Below are positions 1 through 7,651 of a DNA stretch of 29,094 nt, in pieces. The DNA is taken from contig CAYNGH010000025.1 of NCBI GenBank assembly GCA_964396845.1, positions 1-29,094 of the forward strand. Reading direction: 5' to 3'. The notes beneath the pieces are model-generated. The model was not told where the DNA came from. It saw only the letters and a program-made list of their open reading frames with translations, and made no database searches. The translations under genes and the position numbers were made by a program. The stretch is from CAYNGH01 sp964396845 (GTDB taxonomy: Bacteria > Vulcanimicrobiota > JAJTBE01 > CAYNGH01). Every line of letters begins with the position of its first letter. Positions within the stretch are counted from its first letter, which is position 1.

Positions 1-554
1 ATGCATATCTGGGCACTGGGATCTATTCCCTCTTCCGGAATCACTCTGCCCGTTTTGAAAAGGAAGTGAGCGAGTGGCAGAACCGGGCTGATTATTATCG
101 CAGTCAGCTGGAGGAGGCAGAAAACCCCAAGGAATTTCTCCTTTCCCTGCCCAACATCACCGACATCCACGAATACATCCGCAAACAGCTCCGGCTGGGG
201 ATATTCGAACGATTTTTCCCTCACTTTCTCCGGGCGGAAATGCGTGCTCCCCAGTTTATCATTCTCCAGGCCTGTCTGATGTCCGATGTGGTGGAGCGTT
301 CCGACACCGCTGTCAGGGCAGTTGAAGAACCGGTTGCCATCGAATATCAGGATGATCTGGTAGCTCTTCTCACCGGCAGAATTCCCCAGGAAACCTTTCA
401 CATCGACGATGAACGGGAAGCATACCTCCGTTATTCCTACCTGAAGTCCATGTCCATAATGGAAACCATCGTGGGTCTTGAACGGGAGCGGGATCAGCTG
501 GAAAAGGCCGCGGGCATGACAGGGACAGACTCCCGGAATGAAGAGCAGGGTTGA
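1..554 (+). CDS. Hypothetical protein, 5' end outside window
   Basis: The frame that ends at TGA 552-554 is open back to base 3, so about 183 C-terminal residues are visible and the true start probably lies upstream. A GTG at 66 is the first in-frame GTG/ATG, but it lacks a properly spaced ribosome site. The protein is soluble and mostly helical by composition. It is charged at the start (ARFEKEVSEW, then an acidic stretch) and ends in a coiled-coil-like ERERDQLEKA segment and a polar tail. I recognise no catalytic motif or membrane segment and can assign no function. The next gene starts 5 bases downstream and the two are probably co-transcribed. Confidence 0.65.
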   Translation, partial: AYLGTGIYSLFRNHSARFEKEVSEWQNRADYYRSQLEEAENPKEFLLSLPNITDIHEYIRKQLRLGIFERFFPHFLRAEMRAPQFIILQACLMSDVVERSDTAVRAVEEPVAIEYQDDLVALLTGRIPQETFHIDDEREAYLRYSYLKSMSIMETIVGLERERDQLEKAAGMTGTDSRNEEQG

Positions 555-559
555 CAAAC

Positions 560-1084
560 ATGCTGGTAAGAGAAATAATGCAGACTGACATTGTCACAGC
601 CACTCCCCAAATGAGTATCCGCCGGGTGGCCAGATTGCTTCTGACCCAGAATCTCAGTGCCCTGCCGGTAACGGATCCCCTGGGCAATGTCCTGGGCATC
701 GTCTGTGAACGGGATCTGATATACCGGCTGGCCAGTCCCCATCTGCCTCCTCATATCGAGCTTCTGGGAGGAATCATATACCTCGAGAACCCCTTTGAAA
801 TGAAGAGGGAACTTCAAAAAATCAAGGCTGTCAATGTCAAGGACATCATGATTGAAGATGTGGTTACCATCGAGCCTGATGCCGATGTGGGAGAAGTGGC
901 CACCATGATGGTGGAAAGAAACTTGACAGGGATTCCCGTGGTGGACGGGGAGAAGCTTCTGGGGATAATCACCCGCCATGATCTTCTCTCGGCCCTCTCC
1001 GACGGTCTTGAAGCCATTGAAAACCATGTTGTGACATCCGCCGGCGATACTCCCTCTGATGTACCGGAAGAAGAAGAGGGATAA
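560..1084 (+). CDS. CBS-domain pair protein
   Basis: This is a 174-residue cytoplasmic protein made almost entirely of two CBS motifs, at about residues 1-60 (VREIMQTDIVTATPQMS to GIVCERDLIYRL) and 88-150 (VKDIMIEDVVTIEPDAD to GIITRHDLLSAL). A short linker with PPHIELLGG separates them. CBS pairs (Bateman modules) bind adenine nucleotides such as AMP, ATP or SAM and usually regulate a partner. This one has no attached effector domain, so its partner is unknown. I chose ATG 560 over an in-frame TTG at 551, because GAGCAGGG lies just upstream of 560 and the family begins at the V-x-E-I-M motif. An acidic tail (EEEEG) ends the protein. Confidence 0.85.
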   Translation: MLVREIMQTDIVTATPQMSIRRVARLLLTQNLSALPVTDPLGNVLGIVCERDLIYRLASPHLPPHIELLGGIIYLENPFEMKRELQKIKAVNVKDIMIEDVVTIEPDADVGEVATMMVERNLTGIPVVDGEKLLGIITRHDLLSALSDGLEAIENHVVTSAGDTPSDVPEEEEG

Positions 1085-1129
1085 TTCTCCTTCTTTTGTT
1101 CTTGTTGTCTGTTTTCTTGTTTAATCCTT

Positions 1130-2041
1130 ATGACTTCAGAAACATTGAAATCCGCCTGGGATCTGGGCCGCCGGGTTCTGGAGAAGGCTTGTTACTCCCC
1201 CACCCCGGCTCTGGATGCCAGGGTTCTTCTTTGCCATTGCGCAGGGGTCAGCCGGGAATATTATTATGCCCACCGGGAGGATCACCATCTGACTTCCCGG
1301 CAGTATGACGACTACCTGGATTCACTCCGCTTCCGGCTGGCCCGGAAGCCCGTGGCATACATAACCGGTTGCCGGGAATTTATGGGACTCAATTTTTATG
1401 TCAACCCCTCGGTGCTGATTCCCCGTCCTGCCACGGAAACCTTGGTGGAGGCTGCCATAGATTATTTCAGCAGGGAGAAAACAGCAAATCCTGTGGCCCT
1501 GGAGATTGGCACCGGCAGTGGTTGTGTGGCAGTTTCTCTGGCATATTATGTCCCAGGGCTTACAGTTTACGGGGTTGACATTTCTCCAGGGGCCATTGCC
1601 ACTGCCGGGGAAAACATCCACCGTCTGAACAAAGAGAACCCCCAAAAAGAGATGTCCAGGCGGATTCATCTGCTGGAGGGGAATCTCTACGGGCCGGTAA
1701 TGAAAGAATACCCCGGTAGATTTGACCTGGTTATATCCAATCCTCCCTATGTCACCGGAGATGAATGGCAGTGCCTGGCGGAGGGAGTTCGAAATTTCGA
1801 GCCCAGGGAAGCCCTGGTGCCTCAGTCTGGTGCAGGAGAGATATATTATTCGATTATTTCCGGCAGTCTGGATTATTTATCTCCCGGCGGTGCCCTGATG
1901 CTGGAGATTGGAGCAGATATGGCCTCCATGGTGACCTGTCTGTTTTCAGGTGCCGGTTTTTCAGGGATTCAGGTTTTTCGTGATCTGGAAGGCCATGATC
2001 GGGTTGTGACAGGCCGAGTGGCCCATGGCACCCTGACCTGA
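1130..2041 (+). CDS. prmC: Release factor glutamine N5-methyltransferase
   Basis: PrmC (HemK) methylates the Gln of the GGQ motif in peptide chain release factors RF1 and RF2, using S-adenosylmethionine. The 303-residue length is normal for the family. An N-terminal helical domain (about 1-75) is followed by the linker FMGLNFYVNPSVLIPRPATE, then the SAM-binding GTGSG loop at residues 127-131 and the signature NPPY at 204-207 (bases 1739-1750), which holds the target glutamine. The start is the ATG at 1130. In many bacteria prmC follows prfA, but no release factor gene is visible here. It lies 45 bases after the CBS gene and 110 bases before the BCCP-like gene. Confidence 0.95.
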   Translation: MTSETLKSAWDLGRRVLEKACYSPTPALDARVLLCHCAGVSREYYYAHREDHHLTSRQYDDYLDSLRFRLARKPVAYITGCREFMGLNFYVNPSVLIPRPATETLVEAAIDYFSREKTANPVALEIGTGSGCVAVSLAYYVPGLTVYGVDISPGAIATAGENIHRLNKENPQKEMSRRIHLLEGNLYGPVMKEYPGRFDLVISNPPYVTGDEWQCLAEGVRNFEPREALVPQSGAGEIYYSIISGSLDYLSPGGALMLEIGADMASMVTCLFSGAGFSGIQVFRDLEGHDRVVTGRVAHGTLT

Positions 2042-2151
2042 CAGCATTGGGGGAGGATATTGCCCCTGTCTGGAGAAGTTCTGGACACATCCCGGCGGCT
2101 CAGGTGTTTTTGAGGCCGGGGATTTAGTATTTTTATTCGGAGTGAAGTAAT

Positions 2152-2670
2152 ATGGAAACTTATGTCAAGGAGCCCCTGAAAATCAGGGATGAGCTGGAGG
2201 AAGAGTCAGGCAGTGAAGAAACTGTTATAACCCGGGGGCCCCTGGATATTGAATTTGCCGCCTTTGCCGGAAGTTATCTCAAGGAGATTGCCCTGGCCCT
2301 GGCATACAGTGAAATGAACCATCTCAAGGTGACCATTGACGAGGACATCAAGATAAAAATGGTCAAGCTCCGCTCTCACCGTGGAGTTGCCGGGCCTGGT
2401 GTTGACGGCATGGATCAGGGAGTGGACAGGGTTCTAAAGCCGGTGGTATGCCGATATCTGGGAATCATTCACATGAGCGACGAAAAGAAGGTTCAATACA
2501 CCAAGGCAGGGGAGTCAGTTAAAAAGGGACAGATCCTGGCCAGGGTGGAAAACATGAATATATCTAATTATGTCAGGGCGGAAAAAAACGGTGTTATCGC
2601 CGAGATAATGGTAAAGGAAGGAGATCCTGTGGAATACGGGCAGATTCTTTTCTTCCTGGAAATCAATTAG
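2152..2670 (+). CDS. BCCP-like protein lacking the biotinyl lysine
   Basis: The 172-residue protein has the full plan of a biotin carboxyl carrier protein. An extra 40 N-terminal residues precede the usual helix-strand region (about 42-72, ending IKIKMVKL). A linker follows, then a biotinyl/lipoyl-type domain at about 96-170. That domain aligns without gaps to E. coli AccB through GQILARVE and EGDPVEYGQILFFLE. Where AccB has E-A-M-K-M, this protein reads E133-N134-M135-N136-I137, so the lysine that receives biotin is Asn (codon AAT, 2557-2559). From family knowledge it should not be biotinylated. It could be a structural or inhibitory subunit, as plant BADC proteins are, or act beside a second AccB encoded elsewhere. 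GGAG at 2139-2142 is its ribosome site. accC follows after 34 bases. Confidence 0.88.
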   Translation: METYVKEPLKIRDELEEESGSEETVITRGPLDIEFAAFAGSYLKEIALALAYSEMNHLKVTIDEDIKIKMVKLRSHRGVAGPGVDGMDQGVDRVLKPVVCRYLGIIHMSDEKKVQYTKAGESVKKGQILARVENMNISNYVRAEKNGVIAEIMVKEGDPVEYGQILFFLEIN

Positions 2671-2704
2671 ATATGTTCATCCCAGCAATAATTGACAAGG
2701 ACAG

Positions 2705-4066
2705 GTGACCAGATTGTTCAGAAAGATTTTAATTGCAAACCGGGGAGAGATAGCCCTTCGAATTCTCAGGGCCTGCCGGGAGCTGGATATCCGGACTGTG
2801 GCGGTTTTTTCTGAGGTTGACCGGGATTCAGCTCATGTTCAGTTAGCCGACGAGGCTTTTTGTGTGGGGCCTGCGCCGGTAAACGAAAGCTACCTCAATG
2901 TTCACAATATCATCGGGGCAGCCCTTATATCCAAGGCCGATGCCATTCACCCCGGATATGGTTTTCTGGCGGAAAACCCGGAGTTCGTGGAGATATGCAA
3001 GGATCACAACATAGCTTTCATCGGGCCGAACCGGGAATCCATGTCCCTGATGGGAGATAAAGCCCAGGCCCGCAAAACTGTAGCTGACGAGGATGTTCCC
3101 CTTCTGCCGGGGACCGATGTCATGGAAGATGAGCGGGAGGCTTTGAGTTTTGCCCGCCAGCATGGTTTTCCCGTTATAATCAAAGCCGTAGCCGGGGGTG
3201 GAGGCCGGGGAATGCGCATTGCCAACAATGAGCAAGAACTCCGGGAGGGCCTGTCCATCGCCCGATCCGAGGCATTCAATTCCTTTGCCGATGACAGGAT
3301 ATACATCGAAAAATATATGCCCCATGCCCGTCACATCGAGTTCCAGGTTCTTGGGGACAAGCTGGGCAATGTAATTCACCTGGGGGATCGGGACTGTTCA
3401 GTTCAAAGGCGGAACCAGAAGCTCATCGAAGAGGCCCCGTCCCAGGTAATTTCTCCATACATGCGTCGCAAAATGGGAGATTCCGCAGTCCGGGCTGCAA
3501 AGGTCATCGGTTATCATGGGGTTGGAACCATTGAGTTCCTGTATGATCCTGCCTCCAGCAAATATTACTTTTTAGAGATGAATACCCGGATCCAGGTGGA
3601 GCATCCTGTAACCGAGATGGTCACAGGAGTTGATCTGGTGCGAGAACAAATCCGCATGGAGATGGACGAACCTCTGGACATAAACCAGCGCCAGGTATTC
3701 ATCCGGGGTCATGCCATCGAATGTCGTATAAACGCTGAGGATTCAAAAAACGGTTTCACGCCGGTAGTGGGAGAAATCGAAACCTTCCGGTTGCCGGGAG
3801 GCCCCGGAATCCGCATCGACACCCATATTCACCGGGGATACAAAGTGCTTCCATATTATGATTCTCTTCTGGCCAAGGTCATTTCCCACGGCAAAGATCG
3901 GGAAGAAGCCCTCATACGGATGAAACGGGCCCTTTACGAAATGCGGATAGAAGGAATCAAGACCACTCTTCCTTTTCACCGGAAGATTCTAAAAGACGAG
4001 CAATTCCTGCAATCCGAGATTCACACCGGCTATGTGGAGGATCAGGCATCCCAGAATGAACAGTAA
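2705..4066 (+). CDS. accC: Biotin carboxylase subunit of acetyl-CoA carboxylase
   Basis: AccC uses ATP and bicarbonate to carboxylate biotin carried on BCCP, the first half of the acetyl-CoA carboxylase reaction in fatty acid synthesis. The protein is about 450 residues, typical of the free-standing subunit. The order of motifs is normal: KILIANRGEIALRI, HPGYGFLAEN, the ATP-grasp glycine loop GGGGRGMR, HIEFQVLGD, DCSVQRRNQKLIEEAPS and EMNTRIQVEHPVTE. The start is uncertain. GTG 2705 has AAGGA only 3 bases upstream. TTG 2714 has AGGTGA 5 bases upstream and gives the family-like start MFRKILIANRGE. The gene overlaps nusB by 11 bases. Its expected partner, the preceding BCCP homologue, lacks the biotinyl lysine. 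Confidence 0.96.
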   Translation: MTRLFRKILIANRGEIALRILRACRELDIRTVAVFSEVDRDSAHVQLADEAFCVGPAPVNESYLNVHNIIGAALISKADAIHPGYGFLAENPEFVEICKDHNIAFIGPNRESMSLMGDKAQARKTVADEDVPLLPGTDVMEDEREALSFARQHGFPVIIKAVAGGGGRGMRIANNEQELREGLSIARSEAFNSFADDRIYIEKYMPHARHIEFQVLGDKLGNVIHLGDRDCSVQRRNQKLIEEAPSQVISPYMRRKMGDSAVRAAKVIGYHGVGTIEFLYDPASSKYYFLEMNTRIQVEHPVTEMVTGVDLVREQIRMEMDEPLDINQRQVFIRGHAIECRINAEDSKNGFTPVVGEIETFRLPGGPGIRIDTHIHRGYKVLPYYDSLLAKVISHGKDREEALIRMKRALYEMRIEGIKTTLPFHRKILKDEQFLQSEIHTGYVEDQASQNEQ

Positions 4067-4946
4067 TCCTGACAAGGGGCGAAAGGCCAGGGAAATCGCC
4101 TTCTATGCCATATTTGCATCGGGAGTCACCGGTGGGGATCCCGTCGCTGAGCTGGAATCCATCTTCGGGGGCCATCTTCCCGAGGATCATCCTTTTCGGG
4201 AGCTTCTGGAGCTTCTGGACATAAAAGACCTTGCAAAGGTTGTCAACTTGAAAGAAAGGCCTATTTTCCAAGAGCACTCCCACGGTTACCAGGAAGCTCT
4301 GCGGACAGTCCTTCTGGTCTTCTGGAAGGATCTTTCTCCCCGTCAGCTTCGGATTGCTCTGGCAGATCGGCTGGAAATGCGATGGTTTTCCGGTTATAAT
4401 ATAACCGCGCTCCTTCCCGGTCAGGACTATTTTTCCAGGCTTTACCGGGAGATAGGCACCAGGGCCCTGGCCCGGCTTTTTCAAGCTGTCGGCAGGCAGG
4501 TGGCGAAATCTCCCTTTGAGGGCAACTGGTCTGCCTTTACCAGTGCTTCTGGGGTCGAAGAGAGCCTCACCGCCTGGGAGAAGAGGGATGAAGGCCGGGA
4601 TGCCCTGGAATATATGGGACTTGTCGGGAGTATATATAAAAGGGTGGCCCTCTGGAAGAAACATCGTGACGAAATTGACGACATGATCAATGCCCGGTTG
4701 AACCGGGGGCGAATCAGCGACATTGCCGGTGTGGCCCGGGCTGCCATTCGGCTGGGAATTATTGAGATGGACTATATGAAGGATATCCCCGGCCCGGTGG
4801 CAATCAACGAAGCTATTGAGATAACCAAGACTTTTGGCGACAGGTCCCTGGCAGGTTTTGTAAATGGAATACTGGGATCCCGGTATGAAACCATGAAAAA
4901 TAAGGGTGATATGGATGAGCAGCAAAAAGGAGCCGTCAAAACATAA
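4056..4946 (+). CDS. nusB: NusB with an inserted transposase-like helical domain
   Basis: NusB binds boxA RNA with NusE (S10) in antitermination and rRNA processing. The 296-residue protein is about twice the usual length of about 140. Residues 9-37 match the NusB N-terminus (GRKAREIAFYAIF), and residues 182-279 match the rest, including ISDIAGVARAAIRLGIIEM, PVAINEAIEITKTFGD and FVNGIL. Between them lie about 140 residues that do not belong to NusB. Residues 78-146 (ALRTVLLVFWKDLSPRQL, RWFSGYNI, DYFSRLYREIG, LARLFQAVG) follow the pattern of the N-terminal domain of IS5/IS1182-type transposases. No DDE catalytic domain is present and the frame is intact. I chose ATG 4056 over 4032 because it starts right at the NusB motif. 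The accC stop and the next gene's start both overlap this gene. An accBC-nusB order is known in other bacteria. Confidence 0.9.
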   Translation: MNSNPDKGRKAREIAFYAIFASGVTGGDPVAELESIFGGHLPEDHPFRELLELLDIKDLAKVVNLKERPIFQEHSHGYQEALRTVLLVFWKDLSPRQLRIALADRLEMRWFSGYNITALLPGQDYFSRLYREIGTRALARLFQAVGRQVAKSPFEGNWSAFTSASGVEESLTAWEKRDEGRDALEYMGLVGSIYKRVALWKKHRDEIDDMINARLNRGRISDIAGVARAAIRLGIIEMDYMKDIPGPVAINEAIEITKTFGDRSLAGFVNGILGSRYETMKNKGDMDEQQKGAVKT

Positions 4947-7188
4947 CAGGCCCAGGGAAGTCAGTGCTGACGGCGCAAAAAAAAGAAAGCCCGGGGACAG
5001 GGCCAGAAAAAAGCCCCGTTTACGAATCATGCGCTGGCTTGTTCTTATTCCCCTGTTTATCATCGCCGCCATCATATGTGGTGCCAGTGTGGTTTTTGTG
5101 GTTTTTGCCGAATGCTCCAAGGATCTTCCCAACGTGGACAAGTTGAAGTATTATTCCCCCAGTGAAACCACCAGCATATATTCTTCTGATGGTGTTCTTC
5201 TTTACACCCTGTTCAAGGAGAATCGGGAATGGGCATCATACCAGGATATTTCCCACAACATGATTAACGCCATTGTATCCATCGAAGACTCCCGGTTTTA
5301 CGAGCATCGGGGCATCAGTTTCCGGGACATTGCCAGGGCAGTTTATGTGGATATCCGTCACCGGGATATAAAACAGGGAGCCAGCACCATAACCCAGCAG
5401 TTGGCCAGAAATATTTTCCTGCACCCCAGGGCCAGCATGCGCCGTAAGGTCCGGGAAGCTCTCCTGGCCATTCAAATCGAGAAACGATTTACCAAACGGG
5501 AAATTCTGGAGCTGTATCTAAACCAGATATATTTCGGATCCGGCGCTTACGGGATTCAGGCTGCCTCAAGGACTTACTTCAACAAGGATGCCAGTGAACT
5601 CACCATCCCCGAGGCGGCAATGATTGCAGGGTTGCCTGCAGCTCCCACTGACTATTCCCCCCACCGGAACCCAAGAATTGCAAAGCACCGTCAGATTCTG
5701 GTTCTCCGTCGAATGAACGATCTGGGATATATCGATTATCCCGGCATGAAAAAAGCGATGCATACCAAGCTGGAGTATGCCAGACCCAAACCCCAGACTG
5801 TAACCCTTCAGCATCCATATTTCACCACTTATGCTCTTCACGAGCTTTTCCAGAAATACAGCGATGACCTGTTATACCGGGGTGGACTCAAGGTTTATAC
5901 CACCATCGATATCAGGATGCAAAAAGAGGCAGAGAAAGCCCTCAAAGAAGGCATGGAACGGGCAAAACAGCAGGGACTCAACTGCCACCAGGCAGCTATT
6001 GTTGCAGTGGAGCCTGCCACTGGTTTTATCCGGGCCATGGTGGGGGGCACCGGCTGGGAGGATGACAGCCAGTTCAACCGGGCTTGGCAGGCCCGCAGAC
6101 AGCCTGGTTCTGCATTCAAGGTTTTTGTATATACCGCTGCGGTGGACTCGGGTTTCACTCCTGATGCCACTGTGGATGACACTCCTGTGAGCTACCCTGA
6201 AGGGCCGGGCAGGTCATGGGCGCCGAAAAACGCCGACGGCAGATTCCTGGGACGGATAAGTATCCGCAAGGCAGTGGAAACCTCCCGGAATGTCGCCGCG
6301 GTCAAGGTAATGCATCGCATATCCCCGGAGAAGGTAATCCAGTACGCATACCGCATGGGCATCAAAGACAGGCTGGATCCCCATCTATCTCTTGCTCTGG
6401 GGGCCGGAGTGGTAACTCCTCTGGATATGACTGCAGCCATTTCTGTTCTGGCCAACCAGGGAGTGCGGGTTGAACCCACTGCCATCAAGAAAATCATCGA
6501 CTCCGAGGGAAATGTCATCGAAGACAACACTTTCCCCTCCAGGGAAGTGGTTCTGCCGGCAACCACCGCCGCGGATATGACCGACATGATGGAAGGGGTA
6601 ATCAGCCACGGCACCGGCACCAATGCCCGGATAGGCCGTCCCGCAGCGGGCAAGACCGGCACCACTGACAATTACCGGGATGCCTGGTTTGTGGGATACA
6701 CTCCCAATCTGGCCTGTGCCGTATGGACAGGCAATGATGATTTTTCCCGGATGAACTATGCCTTCGGTGGAAATATTCCCGCCACCATCTGGGGAATATT
6801 CATGAAGAAAGCCCACGAAGGGATTGAAGTTACCCAGTTTCACAAGCCCAAGAGGGATCTGCTGACGGTTCTGATATGTGATGAATCTGGTCTGCGGGCA
6901 ACCACCATGTGCCCCAAGACTCACAAAGAACATTTCCGCAAGGGTTCTGAACCCCGGAAGTTCTGCACCATTCACGGTGAAAAAATGGTCAAAACCGAGG
7001 AGAAAAAGCCCGAGGAAACTGTTGTGGAGCCTGAAGTGTTTGAAGACGACCTTCTGCCTCCCGAAGATTTTGCTCCAATGCCGGATCCTCCCATCGACAC
7101 CATAGAGCCAGATATCATCGTGGAGCCTCCGCCGGCACCTCCCACCACCGGGCCTCCACCGGCCCCCCAGGGAGAAATCGACCTGTAA
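4915..7188 (+). CDS. Class A penicillin-binding protein (PBP1A-type)
   Basis: This is a bifunctional peptidoglycan synthase (glycosyltransferase plus transpeptidase), anchored in the inner membrane and acting in the periplasm. A basic cytoplasmic tail (1-40) leads to one membrane helix (about 41-66). The glycosyltransferase domain carries E124-D-S-R-F-Y-E-H and QGASTITQQLARN (154-166). The transpeptidase domain has the nucleophile motif S399-A-F-K402, S457-R-N459 and K580-T-G-T. Those three motifs and their order identify an active class A PBP. The last 75 residues are acidic and then rich in proline, probably a flexible tail. ATG 4915 is chosen over GTG 4906 because AAGGG sits 8 bases upstream. 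The start lies inside the end of nusB (32-base overlap), which suggests translational coupling. Confidence 0.95.
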   Translation: MSSKKEPSKHNRPREVSADGAKKRKPGDRARKKPRLRIMRWLVLIPLFIIAAIICGASVVFVVFAECSKDLPNVDKLKYYSPSETTSIYSSDGVLLYTLFKENREWASYQDISHNMINAIVSIEDSRFYEHRGISFRDIARAVYVDIRHRDIKQGASTITQQLARNIFLHPRASMRRKVREALLAIQIEKRFTKREILELYLNQIYFGSGAYGIQAASRTYFNKDASELTIPEAAMIAGLPAAPTDYSPHRNPRIAKHRQILVLRRMNDLGYIDYPGMKKAMHTKLEYARPKPQTVTLQHPYFTTYALHELFQKYSDDLLYRGGLKVYTTIDIRMQKEAEKALKEGMERAKQQGLNCHQAAIVAVEPATGFIRAMVGGTGWEDDSQFNRAWQARRQPGSAFKVFVYTAAVDSGFTPDATVDDTPVSYPEGPGRSWAPKNADGRFLGRISIRKAVETSRNVAAVKVMHRISPEKVIQYAYRMGIKDRLDPHLSLALGAGVVTPLDMTAAISVLANQGVRVEPTAIKKIIDSEGNVIEDNTFPSREVVLPATTAADMTDMMEGVISHGTGTNARIGRPAAGKTGTTDNYRDAWFVGYTPNLACAVWTGNDDFSRMNYAFGGNIPATIWGIFMKKAHEGIEVTQFHKPKRDLLTVLICDESGLRATTMCPKTHKEHFRKGSEPRKFCTIHGEKMVKTEEKKPEETVVEPEVFEDDLLPPEDFAPMPDPPIDTIEPDIIVEPPPAPPTTGPPPAPQGEIDL

Positions 7189-7287
7189 TCTCCCGGCAAC
7201 AGAGGAATTCTGCGGATATGCATTGTAATCATATGCACAGTAATATTGTATTGGCTTGAAAAAAAACATACACTTCTGGAGTTTAAA

Positions 7288-7599
7288 ATGAAAAAGATAC
7301 TATTGGTCTGCGCATCGGGAATGTCCACAAGCATGCTGGTGAAGGCGATACAGAAAGCTGCCGGCGACGGGAATTATCCCCTGAAGGTGACTTCTGCGGG
7401 AATGGCGGGGATTGAAGACCGGCTGGGGGAAGTTGATGGAATCCTGGTAGGCCCCCAAATTCGCCATCGCTTTGAAAATCTGGAAGAAGCCTCCGCCCGG
7501 GCTGGAATCCCTGCAAGGCTGGTGCCCACTCAGGTTTACGGCTTAATGGACGGCAAGGCAGCTTTGGACATCATAAGGGATATGACCGGCGATGTATGA
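7288..7599 (+). CDS. PTS EIIB component, lactose/cellobiose type
   Basis: This 103-residue cytoplasmic protein matches the free-standing EIIB of the lactose/cellobiose PTS family (ChbB-like). The phosphoryl-carrying cysteine is Cys8 in LLVCASGMSTSMLV, followed by GILVGPQI and VYGLMDGKAAL, which align with ChbB. EIIB takes phosphate from EIIA and passes it to the sugar carried by EIIC. No EIIA or EIIC is encoded in this window, so the permease would have to be elsewhere. Alternatively this EIIB serves as a signalling protein. ATG 7288 is preceded by CTGGAG; an in-frame start at 7246 has no ribosome site. The gene lies 52 bases before the alpha-mannosidase and probably shares its transcript. 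Confidence 0.9.
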   Translation: MKKILLVCASGMSTSMLVKAIQKAAGDGNYPLKVTSAGMAGIEDRLGEVDGILVGPQIRHRFENLEEASARAGIPARLVPTQVYGLMDGKAALDIIRDMTGDV

Positions 7600-7651
7600 T
7601 TAATGCTGGGTTCATCTCTTTAATAAATCCTGTTTGTTTTTGGGGGTTGAT

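Noticed and set aside
4167..4595. Recent insertion-sequence hit in nusB
   Set aside because: There are no terminal inverted repeats, target duplications or catalytic domain, and the reading frame is kept on both sides. It is better read as an old domain insertion.
3957..5141. 394-codon minus-strand frame
   Set aside because: It lies across accC, nusB and the PBP gene, which have clear conserved motifs. Its composition is that of an antisense shadow.
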